From: Aphrophora alni
Lineage: Eukaryota > Arthropoda > Insecta > Hemiptera > Aphrophoridae
Direction: 5' to 3'
DNA length: 64,000 nucleotides
NCBI GenBank assembly: GCA_963513935.1
Contig: OY740768.1
Coordinates: 46,657,142 to 46,721,141 of the forward strand
In this document: positions 27,701 to 42,700 of the stretch, piece after piece
Numbering within the stretch: the stretch's first letter is position 1
Layout: each line of letters begins with the position of its first letter
Translations under genes and position numbers: made by a program
The notes under the pieces: model-generated
The model's database searches: none
Seen by the model: only the letters and a program-made list of their open reading frames with translations
Told to the model about the DNA's origin: nothing

Positions 27701-30700
27701 TTTCATCAACGATTAGGTGGAGAACATTGTTTGTTAAAAAATCTATTGAAATACTCAACAGTTGAGCAGTTTGTGATAAATTGAAAGAAAACTGAATTAC
27801 CAGAAAAAATTTAATTTTGTTGATTAGCCTACCTTGAAACAACTGCCATTTTCTTCCTCATCTTTTTTTTTATCAGCATTCATAATTTTTTTCTTCATTT
27901 GCACTAGTATTTATAGTAACATTTCTTCCTTCAGCATTGTTCTCAAGGTCACTAATAGCTGCTGCACCATTCATAACATCATCATCACTCGATGATACAG
28001 AATTGACACTTGGAGAGAAGTCCGGATCGTGATCTGTGTCATCCATATCACTATTTACATTACTGCCCCACCTATCATCACGATCACTTAGTTCCATATT
28101 ATTACGTTCACTAGATATAGGAACATCAATAACTCTAAATATTTCATCGTCATTTAAGTTACCACTCATTGTAACTGAATACAACTGAACATTGTAACTT
28201 TAGAGATAAAAAAACAACTGATATAACCACTATCTTAGCATGCGAGAATCAAAGCGCAATGATTGGAAGGGAAAAAAACCACCATGTGGCAGGGTGTCGG
28301 AGTGTGGGGAAGTAGTGGAGGGGCAGAGGTGGGAACAGCTACAGTAGTGATGTCAAATCAGTTGCTGTGGTTTACTTTGCGTTTGCTAATTTAATACAAT
28401 GAAATATCCTGTAAAAAAACCTTACAATACAGGTCTCTGTCCGATTGGGTTTACAACACATTTTGTTGAAAAATAAAGCTGCCCACTTGATCGGTCGAAA
28501 ATTACCCCCCTCAATTTTGGTTGGTTATTTGTTATAAATAGTCTTATGTGCTTATTACTAATACACCAAAACAAATACAACTTTAAAGCGGGGCAAAGTT
28601 AAAGTTGGCAAAACGAGTAAAACTATTAAAGTAATCCATAGCAGTTAATGTGTTAAACCATAGTATCTTCAGCACTTACACAATCTCTCATTAAACTTTT
28701 TATAATAATATTTTAATGTTTTGGCCGAATTCGGTTTTTCAACCGAATTTGTGAAGAAATCTGATGTTTCCAAAGTAAATTATAAACTTTTTTTTAAATA
28801 TTCTGATATATACATAATATATTCCATTTCAACTTTGGTAGTAATCTTATGTGTTTGAGGTAGGACATTTATCAAAACAAAAGTTAAGAATAAGTATGAT
28901 GAAATATATAATCTTACTTTGCTAAGAGATACATCAACTTTTCTAAATACAGTAGTATAATGGCAGGGTCAGCAACTACAATTTCGAATTTCTAGCAATA
29001 GTAGAATTTTTGAATCTCAAGATATACAATAAGGCCTTCTAACAGTTTAGATTAATCTGTTCAAAATGTTTTAATTGAAATAAATTGTTCGACTTTAAAC
29101 TGTTTTTGATGAAACTTGTATATACCCATAATTTTTTTTTTGCATTTGCGGGAATACAAAAATCCATTAAAGCTTATTGTCTACATTGCAGTAATATCAT
29201 TTAATTTCTATTGTTTATCCTCGAATTTTCATAAAAAAGCAAGTGTTCTAGCTAAGTTAAAACATTTGAAACTGCTTGTCTTTTATCCTTTATTCATTTT
29301 CAAAATGAAAATTTACTAAAAGTTCTAATCCATATTTATGATAATGTAAACCATTTATAATTTGCATTGTGTTTCTAGCAGAGAATTTTAAATTTGAAAA
29401 TATACTTTATATTTAATGTTCATATATTTATAAATCAACCTTTTAGTGTCAGCGGTAATAAGTTTTTCCCCTTAATAGTTTTTAGGAAGAGTATTAAAAT
29501 AATGACTTTAAATCAAACAAAAATAAAAACTTATATTTAAAAAAATTAAATTTTGTTCCACTAAATCCATATGGGGATACAAAAAAACCCCATGCAAATT
29601 GAATCAAACAGTTAAAGTAGGTTTTAAATAAATCTAGAAAATAGTGTGCTTACACAACTTGTATTGACCAAAAAGGTCAATAAAATTCTTTTTAGATTAG
29701 AAATAAAATATTATTACTCTTTAGAATATTTATTTTACAGATATAAAATAATTTAAAAAAATACTTATCAAAATGACTACTAAATGTTCAAATTGGCAAA
29801 ATATACTTTTTTGTTATCCTTTTAAAAAAAATTGTCTGGATTTTATAATTGCATTCCTTAAAATATTTATAGATTCAGTAATTTGGTTAATTTTATTGTA
29901 ATAGTTATAATTTAGTTTAATTCGTTATTACGTAGATATTTTTCTTATAAATTAATCATATTTATTTGAAACGCCCCTCTATTGCCCAAGCTTCTTCTTA
30001 AAAGCTGGTGTAATAGTGAAGATGAAGTGAATATTTCTTTAGTTTGAGTTTGGTTAGCGGCGTTCGCTAAGCGTTGGGTCACCAGATAAACCAGTCTTCC
30101 CGCCTATCCCCTCCAGTCCCCCTTCTCTCTTTCCCCTCCACCACATAACTTTCTTGTGTTTTCTCAAGGCCAAGTAAAAGAGAAGCCAATAAGCCTAAAA
30201 GTTTTCGTAAGATTTTTATTTAATTAAATAAAGAGATTGTACGTTGTAAACTATTCGGTAGTTTTTGTAGTTATGAAAGTTTTAAATAGTGATTGCTTGT
30301 GCCAGATATAAAGAAATAAAGATTGTCGTTTTCTTCTAAGGTAAGTTTTATTTCTTGAGCAACAAAATTTAATTGACCACCTAGTCCGGTCCATTGTTTG
30401 AAGCCTGTTGCTTTTTTCCTTTGGCGCGATACAACCAAACTTTTAGTGAAGTGTATTAAATTTTAGTTTAGTTTGGGATTTGTTGGTTATATATTTAAAG
30501 ACAATTTTTATTAAAGTTTAGTCAAAATTTGATTTAACGGGTTTCTAACGTTCAAAGTACAAAGAAAGTTCATTGTCTAGCACAAGGCTTCCATGTTTCA
30601 CCTCCATTATTATTTCATCTACCTTTCACTCTCGAACTTTTAGTGAGGGTGAGATTGCATAAAACTCATGAAAATGGAACAAGAATTGATAAAATATTTA

Positions 30701-33700
30701 AAACAAACCACGATATGCATAATATAATTTAATAGGCCTATTTAATTGCATTTAGTAATGGCAGCATTTATTTTCAAATTGTAAAATAGGTTTAAACTTT
30801 AAACTAAATGTAAAGTTGAATTTTATAATATAATATATATATATATTTTGAAGTATACATCGAATGCATATACTATGTAAGTAAAATTTTATATTCTTGC
30901 CCCTTGCTATAGAACATTAAATGTTTTTTACAGTATACAATAAAACTGCCTAGTATTAGGCCTGTATGAAAAGATTGAAAGTAGGCCTATCCTGTAAATT
31001 TGAAGTTTGGGGTTATTTTTGGATATCAATGAATTAATTTTCTATACCTTTATTAGTCTTGGGCTTTAATAGTCTAACTAGTAGAGTTTATTATTAGTGA
31101 AAAAATTTCCTACCCGATTTATTTTCAATTTAATTAGAAGCCTAGGGCAATTGGAAGAAGAGGGGGGGGGGGGGTTATTATTTTGTCGACCAACAGCAAG
31201 TTTTTATTCCTGCTGCATAGGCTATAAGTTAATCAGATTATGAAAAGAAAACTAACCACATTTTATTATTTCTGATTGTCTGTTCATGCTAATGGCATAA
31301 TTTGTTAGAAAAATACTAGGCCTAACTTTATTAGCCTAGCTGATTTCCAAACTAAAGAAAAACTTTATATTTGCTTGAAAGTTATAAAATATGAAAGTGA
31401 AGAACTTATAAAATATAAATTTTATTTACTAATTTAAAAATTAAATTGTTTATAATTTTTTTCCGAGTAGTAGGCCTAATAAGTTAATATTGTCTGTTAA
31501 TTCATAATAGGTCCAACTATTGAATTTAGATTAAATATTTACTTCACTTTGAATTCAAGAATGAAGATCATAACCAATGTCATCATAAAAAATCATTTTT
31601 TACTGATGGCTTTTATTTCATAGTTCCTTTTTATCGCTCGTTGTTTTGTTAAATAAAGTAAGAAATATGGTTAAGCTATATGAAGCAGAAATCTGAATAC
31701 AAAATCAAAATGAATGTCATATTTTCCTTCCTTAAATTCAAGAATTTGTTTCAGCCTACCATTTACTTTCTGTAACCTAACCTTTTACATTTATTCTACT
31801 AAACATGATAGGGGTTAATCTACAATGAATTTTAAGTTATTCTGTATAGATTAATTTTGATTTACGATTTAGTATTTCTTTTACATTTTTTAAAGACTGT
31901 TAGAATATAGGCCTACGTTTTGAGTGCTGGTTTAGTTTATTTTACCATAATATTTGCTACCCCACACCTAGAAGAGTTAAACACTTTCAAACTAAAGTGT
32001 CACATGTGTTGTTTAGTTGTTAGTATTCCATTTAGAGGCACACATTTCTAATTCCTATGAACATTATTTTATTGTTTAGAAATCATGCTTGAAGAATACT
32101 TTATAATTTTATTTATTATTAAAGCCTGTGTAAATGATTATTATTATTAATTAAAGGGAAGGAATGTATGTAAAACAATATCAATTTCAGTAATCCTTAG
32201 GACTATCATTATTATTGCACTGAACATTCCCTCAGAAGTCATTTCTTTTGTACGATATAGAGCTCATACTTAAAATTTTATTAAATAAAAGCATGCATTT
32301 TCTTCCTAATTTTAATTTTATTATTATAGTTGTACAATAAAAAAACCATGGGTGTAGAACAACTACGATATAACCAAATTGCACTAAACACTCCCTCAGA
32401 TCTCATTATTTTTATACGATTTTAGCTGAAATAGAGCTAGTACTTGGAAATTTTATCAAATAAAATAAAAACAATGTATTTTCTTCCTAATTTTAATTTA
32501 GTTACTAGGCCTATAGTTACTCGAATTGTTCATTGTTGGCTGTTGGCCAACTTGCGATCGTAATGGGAAAACTAAGATGGTGGCTGACACACGATGTGAG
32601 AGTTGTAAGGATTGACACAGGGTTTACAAATTTCATTCAACTTATTAAATTAATCTTATAAATCAATAACAATTTATATTTAACTACAAATATTTATAAG
32701 TTCTCTCTTGGGGTTTACTGATACGAACTCTTATAAAATCCCGATTACTTTATCTTGCATTAAGGTTAAACATGAATATCTATATAGGTATTTAAATATC
32801 CGAGTTCAATTTTATAATGTGGAGATCTATCCTTCTAAATTAAATAAAGTCAAAAGTTTATATTGGAAGTTTTTACCGACTTCAAAAATCATATAGTTTA
32901 TAAATTTCCTAATTCCCCAAATAGGAGTCTTGTAAATATTATGTAATGGCAGGAAATTACCTCTTTTCTGGTTATACAAATTTAGGCTTTGCTAAAGTAT
33001 GGTTCTTAAATTCCCTTGTTATTTGTTACAAATACTTTACTTGACACTTTAAAATCACTTCCTATGTAATCATTTTCTACTTGCTATGAAATATTTTATT
33101 TTTATCTGAAGCTACAAATAACAAATCTTGCTCCGCAGGGTTCTACAATATGAGTAAAATTGATTGTTGAAAAAGGCTTTGCTTCAGTTTTCAAATAATA
33201 GCATATATCTTCTAAATTTGCATATTTCAGTTACTTAAGCTCGGGTTATCACTGCTTCACTTATTTAATTCCATTTATTTAATTCATTAATTTACAGTTG
33301 CATATACTTCCAGATGTTTCTTATTTTAATCCTCTATTTTTACTTTTATTATAATTCTCACGATTGTTCCTTGTGTTCAGATTTTATATTACAGTTTTGT
33401 GTCCTAAATGTTATTTTTATTCAACTTATTTATGTTGCCCTAAATCCATTATAAATCCCTTTTCTACACATACATTATAAATAATTACATTTTTCCCAAT
33501 AATAAAATTTTTAATCTAAAATTTGTGATTTTTGGATTAACTTATTATAATCTATTTACGGGTTTGTACTTAGTGTTTTTTATGTTTATATTGTTACACT
33601 AGCTATTATTGTAGTTAATTAAGTTGTGTATTATCTCAAACTTTTATTTTATTTTATCTTTTACTTTAATAATTTCAATCCTTTTATTGATTATCTTAGG

Positions 33701-36700
33701 CCTTGTTATTATGATTTCCTTTTTGCAGGCTATCTGGCATTTCTGTCATGATTAGCCTATATTTATTTTCTGGCTGTTTTAGCTAACTTTATATTTTTTA
33801 TTTATTCTATATATCCATTTCAAGGTATTTTAATTAAATCTTTCTAAAATATAACTTGTAACACAATTTTTTTTACCTACAGAAATTCTTGACCTTGAAA
33901 AAATTAAATAAGTTAATGATAGTCTTTGATAGATTCATGATGAACTTGGCACAGTTTATAACCTACATATTGGATAATTTGACCAGGGTTAAATTCTATT
34001 CAAGAAAGTTTTATTATTTATTTATATCTTGGTAAAACACTGGAATTATTCTAGATTGTAAAAATCAAGTTGCAAAAAAAGTCTGGTATTTTACAATGTT
34101 ATAACTTAGCCATCTTGGTGTTGACTATATTGAGTCTAATATTAGCAAGAAACTCACAAGTTAAGTCAAGTATTTTGGTACTAGAAATCTTTCAATAAGT
34201 AGTTGAGATTAGGTAGATTTCAATAATGCTATGTTAAAAAAAAAGTAGCATAGGCCTATAATGATATTAATTATAAAGTAAGCTTGCTTACCTATACCAG
34301 TATTAATTAATCCGTTAGGCCTCTTTCATGAAAATGGATAAACAATTAAGTTGGGTCTATTTATGTTTATCATTATTTTACCTCTATGTTCATATTGTCA
34401 GTTCCACCTTGGAGGGAAAAGCCGTCTCTTTTTTTAAACATATAAAACAATTTAATAGACAGAAAATGAAAGTAAAAAAGGTGAAAACTCCATTAATCAG
34501 AATATTTCGTAACTGAGCATAACAAAATGTAACTTAATTCGAGTTAACTAAATGTTCACAACGATTTCAAACCATAATTAGGCTGCTAGAAGAAATCAAT
34601 GATAATGGTATATATGACAAAAATATGCAAGCGTTCGTCATAACAATCACATTGACACTGTCTCAGTAGGTAACAACAATCTCTTTATAAAAAACTTTGG
34701 TACTTACGTATTAACGCCACCGCAGCAGAAGTTGCTAATGCGCATGCGCCAATATTTGTTTACTTTGCGATATAATTATATATCACGACAGGTTTGGCCA
34801 GGTAGCTATATATATATATATATATAATCACCTGGCCAAACCTTTCGTAAGTTTATTGAAGTTAATAATTTGAAATTAGATCATGGATAAACATGAGCTT
34901 TAAAAGTGAAGTGCCACCAATCTACGCCTAAAATTTTTGCGACATCATAAAATGAAAGTATATGAATCTCAAAGCTGAAAAAAAATGGAATTCTGCTTCC
35001 CTTAAACCAGTTTGCTCTTTATTGGCGCATGCGCATTAGCGCAACTTCTGCTGCGGTGGCGTTAATATGTAAGTACCAAAACTTTATAGTTTCTAACATA
35101 TACACTCTGGTATAATTGTACAAAATAGGATTTTTATAAATATAATCTATAGATTTTAAATAATCTTAACAACTCGACCTTACCTAACTTTTCCTTGATG
35201 TCAAATATTTGTTATGTTATATTTAGTAGATATTATAAGCTACTCATATCATATGGTTTTAACAATATAATTTAGCCAGTTTCTCTTATATTAATTATCT
35301 ACTGTAGAAGTCTTGTTTATATTACATTCTTTTTGTCAAAAAGATATACTATCTTGATCCTACATATTTTCCTAAACATAGTTTGTGAAGTATTTTATTG
35401 CCAATATTTGTTTATTTGCAAACCTATTATTTCAAAATCGTTTATGTATTATATTTGGACCCACACATTTTTTGTGCATTTAATATTAAGTTTTAATGCC
35501 TTACTGTATATATATTTGTGTAAACATAACCTCAAATTTAAGTTAGTAACAAATATGAACAATATTACATGAAATATATTTATGACGTATATTTTCCACT
35601 ACAACCAAAATTTGCATAGATTTAATTTTGATGAACAATATGGTGTTAAATTTATGATAAATGTACTTTACTTTTACTTTGCTTTATCCAATGCCCGTCC
35701 ATGGCCGTTCTGCCATTCGACGCCGAGCTTCCCAGTATACACTGACTTGTTTTCTGCACTATTGGCTGAAGTTGGGCACATTGGTAGAGGTGTTCACTGT
35801 CCAATGTCCATTCTTCCTGCTTGTCACAGGGGGCAAGTGTCTTCGTCTGCTAGGCCGGTTCTGTGTAGATGGGCTTGGAGATAGTCGTGCCCCGTCAGAG
35901 TGCGGAAAAGGGCCACAGATACGCGTCGTTCAAGATTACTAGGTATTGTTCCATCAGTTGCAAGGCTCGCTCATATTTTCTCTTCGCTTTCGTTCTTTAA
36001 CTTCCTTGTAATTTGGCGTGAACTGGTAATATCGATGTGGTTGCGGGCGGCTCGCAGAGATTGAGGCTGGGTGGGCTGCAGTTCCCCAGCTCATTGCTTC
36101 TTGTGGAACAATATGTGATTGATGTATTTTTTTTCACTAAGCTAAACAAAATTAATGTTTGCTTTGGTTGTAATACTTAGTACAACAGCTGACTTTATTG
36201 CCTTAATCACTGTTGTTGATGGTTGTCAACCAAACCCAAAACAAAAACTATACAAAAATTATCTAAACAATTTTGTGATGAATCTTGCTTCTAATGGAAA
36301 AAGTTACTTATACTAGTTTTATGGAAATAATTGTTTCATTATTTCCTTAATATGGAATTCCATCAAGCACAGATTGTTGTCAAATTAATTACTTGCTTAG
36401 TTGTTAAGGTTTAACTCTCATAATATTATGACATATGTGATCAGTAAAACTGTTTTATCCCTAAACATATGCTGTTGTTGTTCTTGCCATGTTAGTCATG
36501 ATTTTGTTGCTTTATTAACAGGCATTCTTTAAGAAAAAAATTAATTTGATTAGTAACTAATGAATTTGTCTTTTATTAGTTATGTCTATTTTAAAGTCTG
36601 ATTAAAATAACTTTGTAATTGGTGGTATAGCCAGCACACTCTATTTCCTCAGAGAGCATTTTTAACTTTAAAATTGTACTGAAATGTTAAAAATAAAGGT

Positions 36701-39700
36701 CTGAAGCTAGTACTATTATAATAATTATTAGTGATTAGTTGTTTATATATTTTTATAATTTTATTTAATCACATGGTATTAATTTTAAACTCTAAACTTA
36801 TATAACCTTTACAATCTAGTGAACAATAATCAAATATTTTAGAAAAAAACCATCTAGGAGGGTATATGATAATCGCAGGCTTAAATAGTTTTTATTTTGT
36901 TTCATTTTTATAAATATAAACCTGTTACAAATATCATACCAACAATTTGACAACTCAAAACAGCACTGCCAGTGATTTAGTTATTTTATTCGGACTTTAA
37001 CATTTAAAAGTTATGTGTTAGTCTACATTTAACTTCAAAGAGTGAAAAAGAAAAATCGCTGATCTAGCATTGTTAAAACAAACCTGAAACATTGTGAATA
37101 TTAATGAAACAAAATGAAATTCTTGAAATTTCATTTTTGAATAATCAATTATCATGTAATTTTGAAGAAAAATTATTTATAAAACTGCTCGCTTTTCTCA
37201 TGTTATTATATATTATTTTTGAAGAAATAAGTTTGTTACACTGAAATTTTGATATTGCAGTCTTGTAATACTTTCAGTTTTGGACTTTTTTATTTTTCGC
37301 GTTAACTAGAAAAGTAATTTTTACTGGTCATTTAGTTTATGGGAGAAATGAAAAGGAAAAATGCTAATAATTATGAAATAAAATAAGTGAAGCGTAATAA
37401 TTATGAGCATTTACAAATAGTAATATTGCATTGAAGATAGATAGCTTCATTGTGAGATCTAATATACAATTTTGTCTTACAAAATTTTAAAATTATGGTA
37501 AAATATTAGTTGTTTGTTCAATTGCATTTACAAAAATAGGTGAATAATGAAAGGTTATATATGTTTAAGACGATAAATTTGAAGTTTATAATTATTTCAG
37601 ACAGTTTTCGTTGTATTTATATTCAATAGTTAAGAGTTTCCCCCGCTAAAATCCAATTTTATTGTTAATCTTTAACATTATACAATCATATTTATTTAGC
37701 TGCAGAAAATTTTAACTGTTTGGCTGTTGTTGGGTGTTGGTCTGGTGCATGTGATTTTAATTCATGACTAGATCCACACTCAACAATTGACTCCAGTACA
37801 AGGATCCAAACCTGGACTTCTAGATCAGCTGCACATAAACATCTGAAAGTCTTTCGCTGTCGGCGTGTGTGGACCTTAGTGCACATTTTTAACTTGTGAC
37901 TAGATCCATACTCGTCTACAGAGATTTATTGTTCCGCATTCGTTTACAGACCAACATTATGGAATGATTCAGATTGGATAGTTAATTTTGTATTTGATGA
38001 TTTCTAATTGTAGATTAGGTTAAGTGATTTTAAAATTTATAGGCCTATTAATTTTTTTAGTTAACCTTTTATATTAAAAAAATATATCAGCTAAATATTA
38101 AATTAGATCTATTAAAAAGGATTGTAATATTCAGATACTATTGGGTTATTTATGTATGTAGGTTAGATAAATGGTTTTTAAATGTCATCGAAATATTAAA
38201 TTAGACCTATTATATAATTGATTGTAGTGTTCAGGTGTATAAATACCTTACATTTTATTTCATGAAAGGTTACGATCTATTAAAAATATTTTAAATTATT
38301 TAATTGGGTAGATAAATTTTAAGTCAATGTTTATAAAATTGGATGTCTGGACATATTCGAGTCTGTTACTCAAATCTGGAACTTGACCCAAACAGCTTAA
38401 TAAATTTAGTGCAGTTTGTAATATTCTTTTTCTTCAATGGTCTATCTGTATAAACTTACTTGGAACAAACCTAATTTAAAATTTTTGACATTGTTCTATT
38501 GAACAGTTGTTATTTCATGTTAAAAGATATAAACCGTGAATAACACTGGATATGAATAACTTGAATAATAGACAGGACAGTTATAAACTGGATAGTTTCT
38601 TAGTTCTCAGGCTTAAGAGTTATGTAAACAAACTATCAATATCTGTTACTGGTCACTAAATCTAGTCATCTAGCTGTACTTCCCTATTTGAAAAATAACT
38701 ATTAAGCACTTCACTATGACTAGATTTACACTAGTGGTTCTCCTAATTTAAATGCAAAATGGCGATAGTAAATTAAAAATTTTTGTTTCTAAAAAATTTT
38801 GTTAAAATTCTGTTTCTTGAATATTATTGTTTCATATTTTTTCTTAACTTTTATTCAGAAAGTTTTGAAAACTATAATACCAAGGTGTAGCTGAAACACA
38901 GAGCGACCTAAACCCAATAAACATACTCTGATAAATACCTCTTGAGTGTAAATCATATGCGATAAAAAAAAAAATCAAAAAAAATCTGGCTTTTAATGTT
39001 GCCTGTCAAGGTCCATTTTTCCCCTTTCAAATATTTGAATCTTAACACTTTTATTTGGCACATGGGTTTGGTTAGATTAGGTTAATCTTTAAATTTCACT
39101 GAAATTTGAACAAAATGAGTAGAACTGATTTTGAGAAAAATGTCTTTCTGACATCATGGCAGATTTTTTTTTTTAAATCTGACATCTTGCAAATTAGCAT
39201 ATGTGGAGAGGTGGTGATTAATATGTTTTGTTTGGGTCTTAGAAAGAAAAATGTAATCAAAATAGTTTTTGCTGATATTTGTATGGCAGCTACCCTTTAA
39301 TTTTTAGTTTATATAGAATAAAACTTCCTGGGATATTGTACAACTTCTTTACATGGCAAATTTGATTTAAAACATCTATCCACGTGTTTGGACTGTATAG
39401 TACTGCAGGTGACAAATGACATTATTCCAAAAACCATGTTTTTATTTGGACTCTACATATCTCCAAATTGATATATATCTACAAAATTAACATTGATGTT
39501 TTGGTCTATTGCTTAACTTTTTTCTATATTATTTATAATGTAAGAAAGTAAAGCCCGACAGTATTAAAGTGGCTGACTTAAACTTGGAAATCATGGAAAA
39601 TCTTATAGCAATATACAAAAAATTGCACTTAAGAATTTTGAGACTGCCGAGAGTATGAACATAATACAAAATGGCAGAACTACACTTAAAATCTTGGAAA

Positions 39701-42700
39701 AGTCTTTTTAAAAAGGTCATAAATTTGGTCAATCTTAACACACAAATTGTTGAAATTTTGTATTGTAATTAATGATAATTATATATAAATATAAATTATT
39801 ACTTTATAATATAAATATTTTACAAATATTACATACAAAAGATATTTTTTTGTTAATGCTCAGTATCTTATTGACTTTGGCGTATCTACATGAACGTAGT
39901 GCCAAATTACCTCGGTTTTTCAGTGACACAATTTATCCATCTGAAGCTGAACCTGAAAATACACCCTCTACAAAAGTTCTACAACTCGATTCTTTGTAGG
40001 AAGTTACAAGGCTAACTATTAGTTTTTCCTACACGTTGAACAAATCGTGTTTATATAAATTTAATTCATAATTAGTTGCATAATATAATATGCACTTATC
40101 AAAATACATATTCATTTCTATCAATTGAGCAGTTTCATACCGATCTTTTATTTTCCAACTTTTTAAGAAATTTATTATTTTAAAATAGAATGAATTTTTT
40201 CAAAGATTTTCCTATCCATAATATATAACTTGGAGAAGTATAATATGCTCCTTTAATATGTGGGGAAACTCATCATTTTTGGAGAATAGACTCTGCAACA
40301 GTCTTAATAACTTGTAAATAATTAGAATAGTAAGTGTTTAACTTTTGGTCACAATGTCCACCTTTCAGGAAATCCCAAACATCATTTACTTAGTGTGATA
40401 AAATGTTATATCCCACTTTTTAATAGTATCGATTTTAAGGAAGTGTTGCAAGATATTTTGTAATAGTTACGTCTGTTGAAATAAATTTAGCGTAGAAGAT
40501 TTTTGATTCCAATTTTAATTTGATTGAATTTTGTAAAAAACAAAAAGTATATTTTAAGTAAAATAATTTGTTGTAATTTTTTTACTCATCTTGTAACTTG
40601 AGAAATCAATTTTATTTTATGAAGTCAATTAGGATGTAAAAGAATATAAAAAATGACAGCTATAAATAAGCATCAAATTTCATAATTCAGCCTATTTGGC
40701 AATGTGTATTTCGGAGTGTATTTTGATTTTATTTATCTAGATGAATTTTAGCATATTATCTAAAATATTAAAATTTTATTATTGTAAACTGTGACTAAGG
40801 TTATAAATAGTGTAATAACTAATTTTGATTAAATTGTTGTCTATTATTATTATTGGTATATAACTAGTAAAATTTACTATTTTTATTCTAAATTACAAAT
40901 TTATTAGACTTAATTCAACCTTATTTATTAATTATTGATATATATAGTGTTGTTTGTTCGGTTCGTTATAGTTATTAGATCAGTCTTTAGTCTTCATATA
41001 TTATGTACAAGATTTGTCTATTAAATAACGAGACTGATACAATATAATCCCCTTTCGCATTTGTATACCGATCCAGTTTGGTTTTCCGCTGGTCGAAGGT
41101 GTGGGGCAGATTAATTTCTATCAGCTGTTTTAATAAAGTTGCTGTTTTCTTATTTACTGCATCAACTGACTCTAAACACAGATTGACTTTAAGCACAGAT
41201 TTCACTTTAGGGAAAAGAAAAAAAGCTAACTCCCGCCAAATCACAAGTGTTTGTTGGCAAAAAAAATGGTTCACAGAAAGTGCTGTTGAGCAAGAGATGG
41301 GACCATTTTTTCACAGTGCTAGTAGTTTTGTGTGTGTGAATTTCTCAATAATGCTGGCTCACTGCTGTGCCTTGTGATTTAAAGGCAAAAAATCTTGCGA
41401 TCACATCGTCTTTAAAAAAAATGGAGAAGAGTAATATAGGGACTTCTTGTCCTCGAATACTGTAACGGCACCAGGATCAGATGAAAAGAGTTGGTCTATA
41501 GTAAAACGTACACTGCAAAGAAATTGCTCAGATATGCTATAGAAATTTGATATTCAAATTATCAATTAATATAATAGATTAAAAAAGGAGAATTTTATAA
41601 ACAATTTATAGTGTAATATCAAAAAATATACAGGTTGTTTTGTAAGTTTATCTTCCAGGTGACTAATCTTAATTTTATTAATTTTTTTTTAGTTTTACAT
41701 ATTGGTTACAACTAATACGAAACTATTTTATTGTTTTTGACTAATAGATTTCCCAATATGGGCTATGCTAAGAAGACCTCTTCGTTTGTTTACCATTTAC
41801 AATTATTTGATGGACTATTACAACCAACTATTTTTTTTTTTAGTTTTAGTTTTTGAAAGAAAATATATGTGTATATATGCAAAAAGCAAATTGCAAAAAT
41901 TAAAAGTAATGTCTTGGAAAAACTAGAAAAAGTTCAATATACACATTTTTAAAATTGGTTTTTAAAGTAAAAATGGCAATATAAAAATTAAATGAAAATT
42001 TCATTAAACAACAGAATTTATTATAATTATAGTACATTTAAAGCTAAACAAAATTTTCATAATAATAAAAAGTATTTTCTTAGCTAGAGTTTGGTTTTAT
42101 ACTTTTTTTCTTTAGTTGAAACAAAAACTTTAGGGTTTGTTTTGAAAAGAGTTGTTGCAGTAAACTTATTTGAAATCATAAAAAAATTAATACAGAATAA
42201 GAAAACAGAGTTCTTTAAAAAGTTTCACTGACAAGTTTTACCCGCAACAATAAGTTGGTAAAATACCCATACTTTTTGGCACTATTTTCAGTGCTGGCGA
42301 GTACCACATCTCATTTTAGATGTCAGTGTTTCTAATTAATTTTTTAAATATGTTGCAATTGTTTATAATATTATGTATTATACTTAAATAAATCTTGAGA
42401 ACATTTGGCGTTCTTTGGTATAATTTTTAATGTGTTTAAAATGTTAATAATCACTAGGAAAATGTGTGTTCTATCGATAGGCTACCTAGAGCCTCGTTTA
42501 CCAGATCTAGGGTTAAACCATGTAAATTTAATTATTTCTTAGTGTTAACAAATTAATATAGGTATTTGTTCACAGAGTGCCCACTTCACAAACTAACTTT
42601 TTTAACATTTAAAAACAATGATTATTGAACATTTTAGCACAAAATTTGTTTTTGAACATGACATTTTAACAGCTCTAAACAAAAATTAATAGTGTATGTA

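Larger units (their letters stand above)
28657..34684. other. Intron 3 middle
   Basis: Besides the island near 30.1 kb and the repeat at 32218 there is only AT-rich DNA, a G run at about 31161-31174 and several TAGGCCTA octamers. Confidence 0.5.
36111..39105. other. Intron 3 segment with short repeats only
   Basis: Two small repeats (37758, 38090) are listed separately. No gene or element is recognised otherwise. Confidence 0.5.

Noticed and set aside
27873..28184. Acidic 103-codon frame as a separate host gene
   Set aside because: It is the acidic N-terminus of the piggyBac-like transposase, followed in order by the decayed core.
29116..29319. 67-codon frame in intron 3
   Set aside because: Composition is that of random AT-rich DNA, with no domain and no splice context.
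35333..35572. 79-codon hydrophobic frame as a small membrane protein
   Set aside because: Hydrophobic frames of this size are common by chance in TTT/ATT-rich DNA. No start context or homology is recognised.
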